Below, one piece after another: positions 25,092-32,882 of a stretch of DNA of 64,000 bases; within the stretch, counting starts at the first letter, position 1, and the number at the start of each line of letters is the position of its first letter. This stretch comes from a virus. The notes under the pieces were generated by a model, which saw only the letters and a program-made list of their open reading frames with translations, made no database searches and had not been told where the DNA came from. Made by a program: the position numbers and the translations under genes. Where the stretch lies: positions 1-64,000 of IMG/VR virus record IMGVR_UViG_3300008267_000040, one strand, 5' to 3'.

Positions 25092-25443
25092 TTATTCTAT
25101 CGAAAAATTTTAATTCTTTTGCATGTTGTGATCCTATAACTGGTTTATCCTTCCAATCAGATCCTACCACCATTATATCAGGTTTATAGTATTCTACAAG
25201 GTCTTCAAGTTCTCCATCACTATCAAATGTTCTGACCTCATCAATAGTAGAAAGATTTGCAAGCATAAACGCACGTTCCCATAAACAATTAATTGGTCTC
25301 GTTGGTCCTTTTTTCTCTTTTACTCTTTCATCAGAATCAATTGCTACTATCACATAATCACCTAAAGATTTTGCATATTGAAATAGAGAAAGATGTCCCG
25401 TATGTAGGACATCGAATGTGCCATTAACAAATACTTTTTTCAT
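25042..25443 (-). CDS. hldE2: Heptose-1-phosphate adenylyltransferase, HldE C-domain homologue
   Basis: A 133-aa cytidylyltransferase-fold protein. NGTFDVLHTGHLSLFQYAKS holds the HxGH nucleotide motif (His14 to His17), and GSDWKDKPVIGSQHAKE and EYSSTKIIQSI match the C-terminal HldE domain, where the last is the ISxT-type motif. It transfers AMP to heptose-1-phosphate, giving ADP-D-glycero-D-manno-heptose. In E. coli this is fused C-terminal to the kinase; here it is a separate gene encoded before the kinase, so the order is inverted as well as split. Its start overlaps the end of the carbamoyltransferase gene by 20 bases, and its end overlaps the kinase by 50. Confidence 0.93.
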   Translation of the reverse strand: MKKVFVNGTFDVLHTGHLSLFQYAKSLGDYVIVAIDSDERVKEKKGPTRPINCLWERAFMLANLSTIDEVRTFDSDGELEDLVEYYKPDIMVVGSDWKDKPVIGSQHAKELKFFDRINEYSSTKIIQSIIDRG

Positions 25444-27016
25444 TTGGAATATAAATCAATTTATTAATTTCTGGGAGATATAGATATTCAATTTTACTAG
25501 TACGAAGAGTATTGAGAGCATCTTCCATAGTATCAACAATAGTGTCACCTGCTTTATTGAATGATGTATTAAAAAGTATAGGGACTCCAGTTAAGTTATA
25601 AAACTCTGATATCAAATTATAGTAATTTTTATTTTGTTCTTTTTTCAGGGTCTGAATTCTACAGGTTCCATCAACATGAGTTATTGCTGGAATTTTTTCT
25701 GGGTATAAAACATTAACGGTATACATCATATTTGGACTTTCTATCAATTCTCCCATATCAAACCATTCATGAGTCCGTTCAAATAAAACAGTTCCAGCAA
25801 ATGGTCTGAAAGATTCCCTTCCTTTCACTTTATTTACTATATCTTTTCCATTAGAAACTCTAGGGTCAAATAAGATAGATCTATTGCCTAGTGCTCTTGG
25901 TCCAGACTCTGACCGTCCTTGTGCTATCGCAACTATATTTCCATCTACTATTAAGTTTGCTACTTCCTTTGGTAATATAGGTTTTTCTATTTCATTTTCA
26001 AGAAGAGTGTAGTCGTATTTTAATTTTTCTCCAAGATATAAAGTTGAAATTGATTTTCTATCAGTTAACCCACCACCTTCTCTTCCCATTTCACAGAAAT
26101 ATGCTGCTCCGAGGGAAATACCACTATCACTAGAGATTGGTTCAACATAAAGATTTACGTCTTTTGGTAATTTTTTTCTTAAATTAAAATTAGCAACGCA
26201 ATTTAAAGCACATCCACCAGTCCATACAAGATTTTTATTTCCAGTTAGTTCTAGTGTTTTTAATACAAAGTCTAATACATAGTCTTCAAAATCTTTTTGG
26301 ACTCTATATGCTATGTCTTCTTTTTCTATATTTTTTAACCAGGAATAATCTCTTAATGAATACCCAATTAGACCTTGTTTTTTTGCAGTATTTTTAAATA
26401 GTGTGGTTACTCCACCCCTTTCAGTAATTAATTTTTTAACTTTTGGGTTTTCTTTTCCATACGAAAATAAACCCATAGTTTTTCCACACTGAATTGGGTC
26501 CCAACCCAGATAAGAGGTTACTGCAGCATATACTTGTCCAGCACCAATAAATCCCTCACCAGAATAATTTTGTTTAATTGTATAAAAAGTTTGTGGTTTT
26601 GTAAAAGTAAAAATACTCTCAATTTCAATTTGTGTAGGTGATATATTAGCACCGCCCCCATCCATAACCATAACGGCAGCGTTATCAAATCCTGAATGAA
26701 CAAAACCACAAGTAGCATGAAGAAGATGATGATCCTGAGATAAATTCACGACATTTTTTACAGTAATGCCAAGAATTTGTGTTATGTACTTATAGTAAGT
26801 TTTTACAGAAGACTTATTTTCGTCTAAGTGTAAAAATGTATAAGCACATATATCAACGGTATCGGTGTATTCTTTAACTTTTTTTAAAGCATTTAATGGT
26901 GAGGAGTCGTATTTTTTATGAGTTATACGTTCTTCTTGTATATGAAAAACAACCTCACCGTCCTTTAATAAAGTTACAGATGCATCGTGTGTTATGTTAA
27001 ATGCAAGGATCCACAT
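25424..27016 (-). CDS. Carbamoyltransferase, NodU/CmcH/TobZ family (copy 1)
   Basis: A 530-aa two-domain O-carbamoyltransferase. The Kae1-like N-terminal domain shows NITHDASVTLLKDGEV, the metal ligands HHLLH (His96/His100) and MDGGG (Asp119), and GGCALNCVANF. The YrdC-like C-terminal domain shows GRSESGPRALGNRSILFDPR, RESFRPFAGTVL, HVDGTCRIQT and PILFNTSFN. These enzymes use carbamoyl phosphate and ATP to carbamoylate hydroxyls of sugars, nodulation factors or antibiotics; relatives in phages have also been linked to modified DNA bases (recalled, not checked). It is paralogous to the next gene but clearly more AT-rich. It overlaps the adenylyltransferase by 20 bases and follows copy 2 by 14. 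The acceptor is unknown; a glycan is likely from context. Confidence 0.93.
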   Translation of the reverse strand: MWILAFNITHDASVTLLKDGEVVFHIQEERITHKKYDSSPLNALKKVKEYTDTVDICAYTFLHLDENKSSVKTYYKYITQILGITVKNVVNLSQDHHLLHATCGFVHSGFDNAAVMVMDGGGANISPTQIEIESIFTFTKPQTFYTIKQNYSGEGFIGAGQVYAAVTSYLGWDPIQCGKTMGLFSYGKENPKVKKLITERGGVTTLFKNTAKKQGLIGYSLRDYSWLKNIEKEDIAYRVQKDFEDYVLDFVLKTLELTGNKNLVWTGGCALNCVANFNLRKKLPKDVNLYVEPISSDSGISLGAAYFCEMGREGGGLTDRKSISTLYLGEKLKYDYTLLENEIEKPILPKEVANLIVDGNIVAIAQGRSESGPRALGNRSILFDPRVSNGKDIVNKVKGRESFRPFAGTVLFERTHEWFDMGELIESPNMMYTVNVLYPEKIPAITHVDGTCRIQTLKKEQNKNYYNLISEFYNLTGVPILFNTSFNKAGDTIVDTMEDALNTLRTSKIEYLYLPEINKLIYIPNEKSIC

Positions 27017-27030
27017 TATTCATTTAGTAA

Positions 27031-28713
27031 TCAATTGGGAATATGAACAAGTTTTTGAATTTCTGGGAGGTACATATACTCAATATCACTTTTTTTCAGA
27101 GTATCAACACCATCTTCAACAGTCTCAACCAAGGGATCACCACCCAAATTAAAACTAGTATTGAAGAGAATTGGAACATCACTCAATTTTTCGAAGGCAT
27201 CAATCAGATTATAATAATGTTCGTTTTGTTCTGGAGTTACAGTCTGAATGCGACAAGTTCCGTCAACGTGAATGACTGAAGGAATCTTTTCTTCGACACC
27301 ATCTTGACACTTCACTGCATACATCATATGAGGAGTTTCTTCACGTCCAGTAAGGTCAAACCAATCATGCACACATTCTTTTTTGATTGAACATGCAAAT
27401 GGACGGAACCATTCACGACGTTTTACAGTGTTAACAATATCTTTACCGTCTTTAATAGTTGGGTCAAACAGAATTGAACGATTGCCAAGGGCACGAGGAC
27501 CACCTTCAGAACGACCTTGATACATGGTAACGATATTCCCTTCACGAATTAGTTGTGCAACTTCATCATAAGAAGTGTCAGTTACTTCAAGTCCATCTAG
27601 AGCATCTTCATATGTATTTGGATTATATTGAGGACCATAATAGACGGAAGACTGCTTTTGTGGTGTTTTATTTGAGGTTACCTTATGCCAAATATACTTT
27701 GCTCCACCAATTGATGTGCCACCATCATGGGAAATGGGTTCACAGTAGATGTTTAGATCTGGGAACTCTTTCCAATACTTATAATTGGCAACGCAGTTAA
27801 GACCATAACCACCACAAATAACAATATTCTTTTCTCCAGTTTCTTCGTGTGCCTTACGAATCAGTTCAACCATTCTATCCGAAGTTGCTTCTTGGATAGC
27901 ATATGCCATATCTTTTTGGATTTCTGTATACTCATTCTGTTTGTGATTTTCTACATCATCCATTAAGATTGAATATCTTCCAACATTTATTTTTGCAGCA
28001 TTTGGATATGTGGGAAGAATCACTTCTCTGTTTCCCCATCCATTAGCAAAGAATTTGGGAAGTGAATCATTTGGGTTTCCATATGGGGCAAGACCCATTA
28101 GTTTTCCTGCTTCGATTGCGGGAAAACCACAGTATTCAGTCACTGCTTCATACATTTTTGTATGACCAGGATATTCAGTTATAAAAATACCATCCTTAAC
28201 TTGATTGCAACCTATTGGTGCTTTTGTTCCGAGGTGTTTATAAACTACTTCGAAGTTTTTAGGATAAGATGCTTTAAAAATAGTTTCAAATTCAAATACA
28301 ACATCGTCAATTCCTTCAAATTGAAGAAAACTTCCAGCACCATCAGCAATTACACAAGCAGCGGTTTCAAATCCTGAGTTATAAAAACCACAGGCAGCGT
28401 GCATTTCATGATGAATGTTATCGATAAAATGCACTTCAAAGTCAAACTTTTTCTTTGCAAGTTTCCTTACCCATCCATGGTATAAATCTTCACCAGTCCA
28501 GTCTAACTGGGGTCCATGCCTATGGGTGTGACAAACAACCAAATGGTCAATATGGTCTACGTAATCAAATACCTTTTCAAGCCCCAATAGTGGAGAACCA
28601 TCATATTTAAATTTGGACAATCTTTCTTCTTCTAGATAGAAAATAACTTCACCATCTTTTAAAAGAGTTGTGCTTCCATTATGTCCACGAGCACATGCTG
28701 CAATAATAGTCAT
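27031..28713 (-). CDS. Carbamoyltransferase, NodU/CmcH/TobZ family (copy 2)
   Basis: A 560-aa paralogue of the preceding entry. Motifs: CARGHNGSTTLLKDGEVIFY, metal-site HHEMH (His102-His105 region) and ADGAG (Asp124), CGGYGLNCVANYKYW, GRSEGGPRALGNRSILFDPT, REWFRPFACSI, HVDGTCRIQT and PILFNTSFNLGGDP. Both copies retain the catalytic residues I can name, so both are probably active, perhaps on different acceptors. A GAGGAG ribosome site precedes the ATG. The base composition is visibly richer in G+C than the 22911-27016 block and closer to the core structural genes, suggesting a different history from copy 1. It lies 10 bases after the GT9 gene and is probably co-transcribed with it. Confidence 0.94.
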   Translation of the reverse strand: MTIIAACARGHNGSTTLLKDGEVIFYLEEERLSKFKYDGSPLLGLEKVFDYVDHIDHLVVCHTHRHGPQLDWTGEDLYHGWVRKLAKKKFDFEVHFIDNIHHEMHAACGFYNSGFETAACVIADGAGSFLQFEGIDDVVFEFETIFKASYPKNFEVVYKHLGTKAPIGCNQVKDGIFITEYPGHTKMYEAVTEYCGFPAIEAGKLMGLAPYGNPNDSLPKFFANGWGNREVILPTYPNAAKINVGRYSILMDDVENHKQNEYTEIQKDMAYAIQEATSDRMVELIRKAHEETGEKNIVICGGYGLNCVANYKYWKEFPDLNIYCEPISHDGGTSIGGAKYIWHKVTSNKTPQKQSSVYYGPQYNPNTYEDALDGLEVTDTSYDEVAQLIREGNIVTMYQGRSEGGPRALGNRSILFDPTIKDGKDIVNTVKRREWFRPFACSIKKECVHDWFDLTGREETPHMMYAVKCQDGVEEKIPSVIHVDGTCRIQTVTPEQNEHYYNLIDAFEKLSDVPILFNTSFNLGGDPLVETVEDGVDTLKKSDIEYMYLPEIQKLVHIPN

Positions 28714-28723
28714 AGTTTACTCC

Positions 28724-29884
28724 TCAAACTGTTTTCATTGTGTCCATAAATCCTAATGATTTTTTATTTCCATTAGATTTGATGCCATTCTCTTCTAGAA
28801 CTGCATCTATTGAATTAAGTGCTTTTTTTGTTTGCTCCGATGATGCTCCAGTAAGTTGAGGTGCTTGTTCCAACTTTGCGGGAGGCATACCACAAGATGC
28901 TTGTTGCTGTTCCATTGTTGGAAGAACAACAGAATCAGTCTTCTTTACATAATATCTATTCATCAATTTATCGACCGACTGAAGAATGACCGACTCAACT
29001 TTGTCATTCATTGCCATAATACCATCATTTGTTCTGCCACTTACTTCATCCATTGTAATACGAATTGGATCGTAGATTCTTAGACCTTCACCCATATCAA
29101 GAACTTCAAATTTATCACAATTTGGATAACTGATATTTTCTTTACAAGTTGCCCCAACTATAACTACAGCAGGAATATCCAAAGAATATGCCATATGCTG
29201 ACCAACAGAATCGCACCCAATGAAAAGATCTGACTCAGCAATAATACCTGCCCATTGTCTTAAGTCAATACCTCTTGGGCAAGCAACTGGATCTTTACAA
29301 CCTTCTTTCTGGAAGTCTAGTTCAACTTCCCCCATATAAATTACGGAATATTTCTTTTGTAGTTTTTTTATGATTGATACAACGTTAGTAAATTCAAAAC
29401 TTCTACCACTAGAATCAGTAATGAAATTGCCCATCACCTGAGTTCCACGTCCAAATGGTTGGAAGACTACAACTTTTTCTTTCTTTGTTTTTTGCTTAAC
29501 TTCCTCTACTACAAATTTACCATTAATCATTTCTTGTCTAGAAAGTTTAATGGTCGGTTTTTGAAGTTCTCGAACGCCTTTACCATTGATTTGAATATCA
29601 AAAGCCTGAGATAGATTACACTTTTGATTATAGTATTCCCAGATACGATATGGTTCTGTTGTAACGATGTCCATATCCTTCAGTTTATCTCTGAAGAGAT
29701 TTTTGTGCCAATGGTCGTAAACTTTTTGGAAAAGAGTTGGGTGTCCTTTGAAGAAATCTGTGCCTCCTTCGCAGACAATCAAAAAGTCTTTATCTGGGTT
29801 TTCTTCTTGGTATTTTTCAAATGCTGGTATCGAGCAAATCACTCTGCCTGCCCCACCATTTACAAAAAATGCTTTTGATCTCAT
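28724..29884 (-). CDS. Family 9-like glycosyltransferase (heptosyltransferase-like)
   Basis: A 386-aa protein. The N-terminal NGGAGRVICSIPAFEKY matches the GxG-x-(V/I)-P-ALxxL start of GT9 enzymes, and the C-terminal Rossmann domain shows VVVFQPFGRG, YMGEVELDF, and around residues 220-255 QWAGIIAESDLFIGCDSVGQ with HMAYSLDIPAVVIVG, the usual nucleotide-sugar site of ADP-heptose:LPS heptosyltransferases. About 90 C-terminal residues (LPTMEQQQASCGMPPAKLEQ onward) are low-complexity and unlike the family. A donor of ADP-heptose would match the hldD/hldE genes nearby. It is first after the terminator at 29944-29967; an AATAAATA (one mismatch from late promoter) lies 45 bases upstream. Family assignment is good, donor is inferred. 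Confidence 0.78.
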   Translation of the reverse strand: MRSKAFFVNGGAGRVICSIPAFEKYQEENPDKDFLIVCEGGTDFFKGHPTLFQKVYDHWHKNLFRDKLKDMDIVTTEPYRIWEYYNQKCNLSQAFDIQINGKGVRELQKPTIKLSRQEMINGKFVVEEVKQKTKKEKVVVFQPFGRGTQVMGNFITDSSGRSFEFTNVVSIIKKLQKKYSVIYMGEVELDFQKEGCKDPVACPRGIDLRQWAGIIAESDLFIGCDSVGQHMAYSLDIPAVVIVGATCKENISYPNCDKFEVLDMGEGLRIYDPIRITMDEVSGRTNDGIMAMNDKVESVILQSVDKLMNRYYVKKTDSVVLPTMEQQQASCGMPPAKLEQAPQLTGASSEQTKKALNSIDAVLEENGIKSNGNKKSLGFMDTMKTV

Positions 29885-29934
29885 TTTATCGCCTCAAACA
29901 AATGATGATGTTTTAATTATACAATTTTATTTAT

Positions 29935-29967
29935 TATATAAAAAAAGGAGGGTTTTCCCCCTCCTTT
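29935..29967 (-). terminator. Intrinsic terminator after the 292-aa gene
   Basis: On the minus strand a 9-bp stem AAAGGAGGG/CCCTCCTTT with a 6-base loop is followed by a T-rich run. Arms are 29944-29952 and 29959-29967. It lies 34 bases after the stop at 30001 and separates the adhesin operon from the sugar cassette. The A-rich flank makes it weakly bidirectional. Confidence 0.88.
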
Positions 29968-30000
29968 ATTCTAGCAGTTCAAAATTAAAACAGTCAATTA

Positions 30001-30879
30001 TTAGTTTTCTGATTCTTCTGTATTTTCTTCTTCTTCTGCTGAATCACTAATTTGTGGTGGTTCTATAGTCGAGATATCAATTTCTTTTCCGTCTCTATAC
30101 GGTTTACCATCAACATATTCAACTGGACCTTCTGGTTTTGGAGGTGCTTCTGTTCCTGTTTTGTTATCAATACCAAATGCATTTCCATTTGATGCACTCC
30201 AATTATCCAATCCCATTGGATTCGATGGGAATGGAACCATCCAAGGAGTATCTAAATAGTCTGCATATTTAACTGTAACATTATCAAGTGCAGTTAAATA
30301 TGCTGCCCATTTTGTCTTTTGTGTGGAAGTAAATCCAGTTGTTTCTACTTGTTTTTCTAGTTCTTTGATTGACTCTAAGGCATACAAAAGTTCTTCTTTT
30401 GTAATATGTGGTTTTTTCCATGGGAATGGTTTTTTCCATTCTTTAGTTTCGAAATCAAATTCAACCTCTCCCACTTCAATTGTTTTATTTGGATATGGTG
30501 GATTTGGTCTAGTATAAAATGGTTCTGTCTCTCCATCCAAAGTATACGTCTTATGTGGTACTTCGTCTATAGATGGACCTATTGAATTACCAACAACTGC
30601 TGCTAAAAGTAAGGGTTCTTCTTCTACGTCAATCAAGGCATAATCATATGCTAAACCAGAGAAAGTATCTGCAGCTGCGTCATTTTCTTCTCTAGTTCTA
30701 TCATCCTCATATAACATCCAACCCAACATGCTATTAATTTTTTTGGTATCTTTAAGTATCATAACATAAACTTTGTCTGGACCTTCATAAGTCCATTCAG
30801 CAGTCAAACCAAGTTTATTTGTTTGCAGCAAATAATCGTCTGGTATATTATATGTGAATTTTTTAGTCGTTTTTGCCAT
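30001..30879 (-). CDS. Hypothetical protein, possible fibre assembly chaperone
   Basis: A 292-aa protein with a basic start (MAKTTKKFTYNIPDDYLLQT), a beta-type domain to about residue 105 (VYVMILKDTKKINSMLGW), a linker with KEWKKPFPWKKPHITKEELL, a helical segment ending with TALDNVTVKYADYLDTPWMV and PFPSNP, and an acidic tail (SAEEEENTEESEN). The helical block followed by a Trp/Pro-rich end is reminiscent of caudoviral tail-fibre assembly proteins, and it lies directly downstream of the three adhesin genes, where such chaperones are usual. I do not recognise the family firmly. A strong intrinsic terminator follows 34 bases after its stop, closing this transcription unit. Confidence 0.6.
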   Translation of the reverse strand: MAKTTKKFTYNIPDDYLLQTNKLGLTAEWTYEGPDKVYVMILKDTKKINSMLGWMLYEDDRTREENDAAADTFSGLAYDYALIDVEEEPLLLAAVVGNSIGPSIDEVPHKTYTLDGETEPFYTRPNPPYPNKTIEVGEVEFDFETKEWKKPFPWKKPHITKEELLYALESIKELEKQVETTGFTSTQKTKWAAYLTALDNVTVKYADYLDTPWMVPFPSNPMGLDNWSASNGNAFGIDNKTGTEAPPKPEGPVEYVDGKPYRDGKEIDISTIEPPQISDSAEEEENTEESEN

Positions 30880-30921
30880 AATACTTAACCTTTCTCCTGT
30901 TTTTTATTTATTTAAATCTAA

Positions 30922-31881
30922 TTAAACATACCTTACGGTTACACGTACTGCACCTGCCCAACCAGGGTTTCCACAGCAGCAACCACCCGCACATACAGTT
31001 GCAGAAGCACCACCTAAACCAGGAACATAATTATGTTCAATATAACCACCAAAACCTAAATTACCTGCTGCCCATGTTTGATTCCAGTTTCCGCAAGTAG
31101 AATTTTCACATTGGTGTGATGAGACCCAACCACCTTTTTGGTTTACTAATCCTCCTGGATAAGCAATGTGGTACAAGTTCCAGCAACGGTTTTGGTGGCA
31201 GAACAGACCATAAGCACCAGGAAGACCAAATGCCCCACCATCCGCACCAAAATAACGAGCACAACATCCAACACACGAAGTATTAAGACCTACAATATTG
31301 TCAGTTCCACCAAATCCTTCAGAAGCACCTATTGCAGTTTTCCAATAACATTTCTTACCACAAAACTGAGTAATACAGAATGAGCAACCACCCCATCCAC
31401 CTTCAGCATAAAATCCAGTAAGTCCAGTTCCAGTTACTGTAGTGCATTCACCTCTTAAACCAGTAACATCAGGAACTTTACATGTTGGTGAACCAATTCT
31501 AAAGACATATGGTGTTCCAGATGCTACACCAACAACGGTTTTGAATGCATATGCACCAGCACCTCCAGGAATTCCGTAAGCACAGCAGCAAGCACCTGCT
31601 CCACCGCCACCAGCACCCCAAATTTCAAAGGTAATTGCAGTTGTACCTGCTCCAGGATATGAAGGAACTTTCCAGCAACAATATACAAAATTGTTAAAAC
31701 CCATCGTATAGTCACCTGCTGGTGCTTGACAACAAGTGGTTTCATAACTACCATCGGTATTACCGCACATGTGTGCCATGAAATAAGTTACTTGACCCTC
31801 TCTGAGTCTTCCAATACCACCTGAATGAATTCCTGTGAAATTTGGTTCTGCTGAACCCAACAGAGTTCTAAGATTTGCCAT
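30922..31881 (-). CDS. Cys/Gly-rich tail adhesin paralogue A
   Basis: A 319-aa protein with about 25 cysteines. It opens with MANLRTLLG, a short N-terminal signature shared with the next two genes. Residues about 80-120 read FEIWGAGGGGAGACCCAYG then PGGAGAYAFKTV, the pattern of a glycine-rich tail-fibre domain in which flexible Gly positions are joined by Cys triplets. Later units are FYAEGGWGGCSFC, YFGADGGAFGLPGAYGLF, AYPGGLVNQKGG and GLGGASATVCAGGCCCGNPG, ending VRVTVRYV. Glycine-rich motifs of this kind form polyglycine-type lattices in receptor-binding tips. A GATAAATA lies 23 bases upstream of the ATG. Probably a receptor-binding protein; the role of the cysteines (metal or disulfide) is unknown. 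Confidence 0.75.
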   Translation of the reverse strand: MANLRTLLGSAEPNFTGIHSGGIGRLREGQVTYFMAHMCGNTDGSYETTCCQAPAGDYTMGFNNFVYCCWKVPSYPGAGTTAITFEIWGAGGGGAGACCCAYGIPGGAGAYAFKTVVGVASGTPYVFRIGSPTCKVPDVTGLRGECTTVTGTGLTGFYAEGGWGGCSFCITQFCGKKCYWKTAIGASEGFGGTDNIVGLNTSCVGCCARYFGADGGAFGLPGAYGLFCHQNRCWNLYHIAYPGGLVNQKGGWVSSHQCENSTCGNWNQTWAAGNLGFGGYIEHNYVPGLGGASATVCAGGCCCGNPGWAGAVRVTVRYV

Positions 31882-31903
31882 TTTTAATATTTCCTCTTAA
31901 AGG

Positions 31904-31911
31904 TATTTATC
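31904..31911 (-). promoter_or_regulatory. Near-consensus late promoter upstream of adhesin A
   Basis: GATAAATA on the minus strand, 23 bases before the ATG at 31881, overlapping the end of adhesin B. One mismatch to the late octamer. Confidence 0.4.
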
Positions 31912-32869
31912 TATAGGTGATTCTAATTAGACCAGCTGTTCCAGGTGCAGCAACGCAGCAACCACCAGCACATACAGTTACGGAGGGGTGACCTGCTCCT
32001 CTCATTCCCATACTACAGTTACCATTTCCAGGCCATTCACCCAACCAACATTGTGCTCTTTCATTGCAGCAAGCATTTCCTGGATTTCTATTAATAACAT
32101 ATCTTGTTTCTCTGTCACGGACTCCGCCTGGTTGAGGAATTCCAAGTCTTACAAAGCAATTATTTCCACAAATACAATCTACACGGAACCATCCCATTCT
32201 TCCAGGAACACCGAAATCTGCTCCATAAAAACAAGCACAATCACAAGCTCTGCAAGTACCAGGAACTGGATCTAGTGAATAGCAACCTAATGAGTTTCTT
32301 GGTGTTGTTCCAGTTGTTCCTCCAGGACCATATGTTCCAGTTATATTAGAACCATGGGCATCATGGTAAATGAAACAACATGTTCTGCCTGGCATTCCAC
32401 CTTCAGCACAGAAGTTAGTAAGTCCACATCCAGTAATCCATGTTTTGCATCCAGTACTACCTAAGCAGGCTGCTGAGCAAGTTGATGGTGGACTAAGGCA
32501 CCATAGATAACAAAGACCCCCTAAGGAATTTAGTCCCATGTCACTTGCACAAAGAGTCTTCATTGCATATGCACCAGAACCACTTGGAGTTCCTTGCATA
32601 CAGCAACATCCTCCTGCACCACCTCCTCCACCACCCCAAATGTGGAATTGGACGGTAGTTACTCCAGGATAGACACAAAATCCACCACACCACTGCCTGT
32701 AATTGGTATCACAGGGAGTAAGCCAACAGTGTCCACCAAAAAACATATCAAAACCCTCTACAAGAGTATTGCCCCATCCATTTCCCCATTGGGTGGAACG
32801 AAATCCGCACACTCTTTGTTGGAGTTCAACTTGATTTTCTGTATTTAATAATTCTCTTAATCTAGCCAT
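31907..32869 (-). CDS. Cys/Gly-rich tail adhesin paralogue B
   Basis: A 320-aa paralogue with about 33 cysteines, the highest density of the three (about 10%). N-terminus MARLRELLN; core FHIWGGGGGGAGGCCCMQG with PSGSGAYAMKTLC; then WITGCGLTNFCAEGGMPGRT, CDCACFYGADFGVPGRMGWF, QPGGVRDRETRYV and the terminal SVTVCAGGCCVAAPGTAGLI before RITYR. The framework positions (IWG-Gly run-CCC, NFCAEGG, FYGAD, PGG, AGGCC) align with the neighbours while the segments between differ in length and sequence, suggesting conserved scaffold and variable loops. It is 25 bases after paralogue A's start and 13 bases before paralogue C ends, so the three form one operon. Role inferred as adsorption. Confidence 0.75.
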   Translation of the reverse strand: MARLRELLNTENQVELQQRVCGFRSTQWGNGWGNTLVEGFDMFFGGHCWLTPCDTNYRQWCGGFCVYPGVTTVQFHIWGGGGGGAGGCCCMQGTPSGSGAYAMKTLCASDMGLNSLGGLCYLWCLSPPSTCSAACLGSTGCKTWITGCGLTNFCAEGGMPGRTCCFIYHDAHGSNITGTYGPGGTTGTTPRNSLGCYSLDPVPGTCRACDCACFYGADFGVPGRMGWFRVDCICGNNCFVRLGIPQPGGVRDRETRYVINRNPGNACCNERAQCWLGEWPGNGNCSMGMRGAGHPSVTVCAGGCCVAAPGTAGLIRITYR

Positions 32870-32882
32870 TTAAAATCTCCTA

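Noticed and set aside
24321-25443. Frameshifted, decayed hldE
   Set aside because: Domain order is inverted relative to the fusion, and both frames are complete with start, stop and all motifs.
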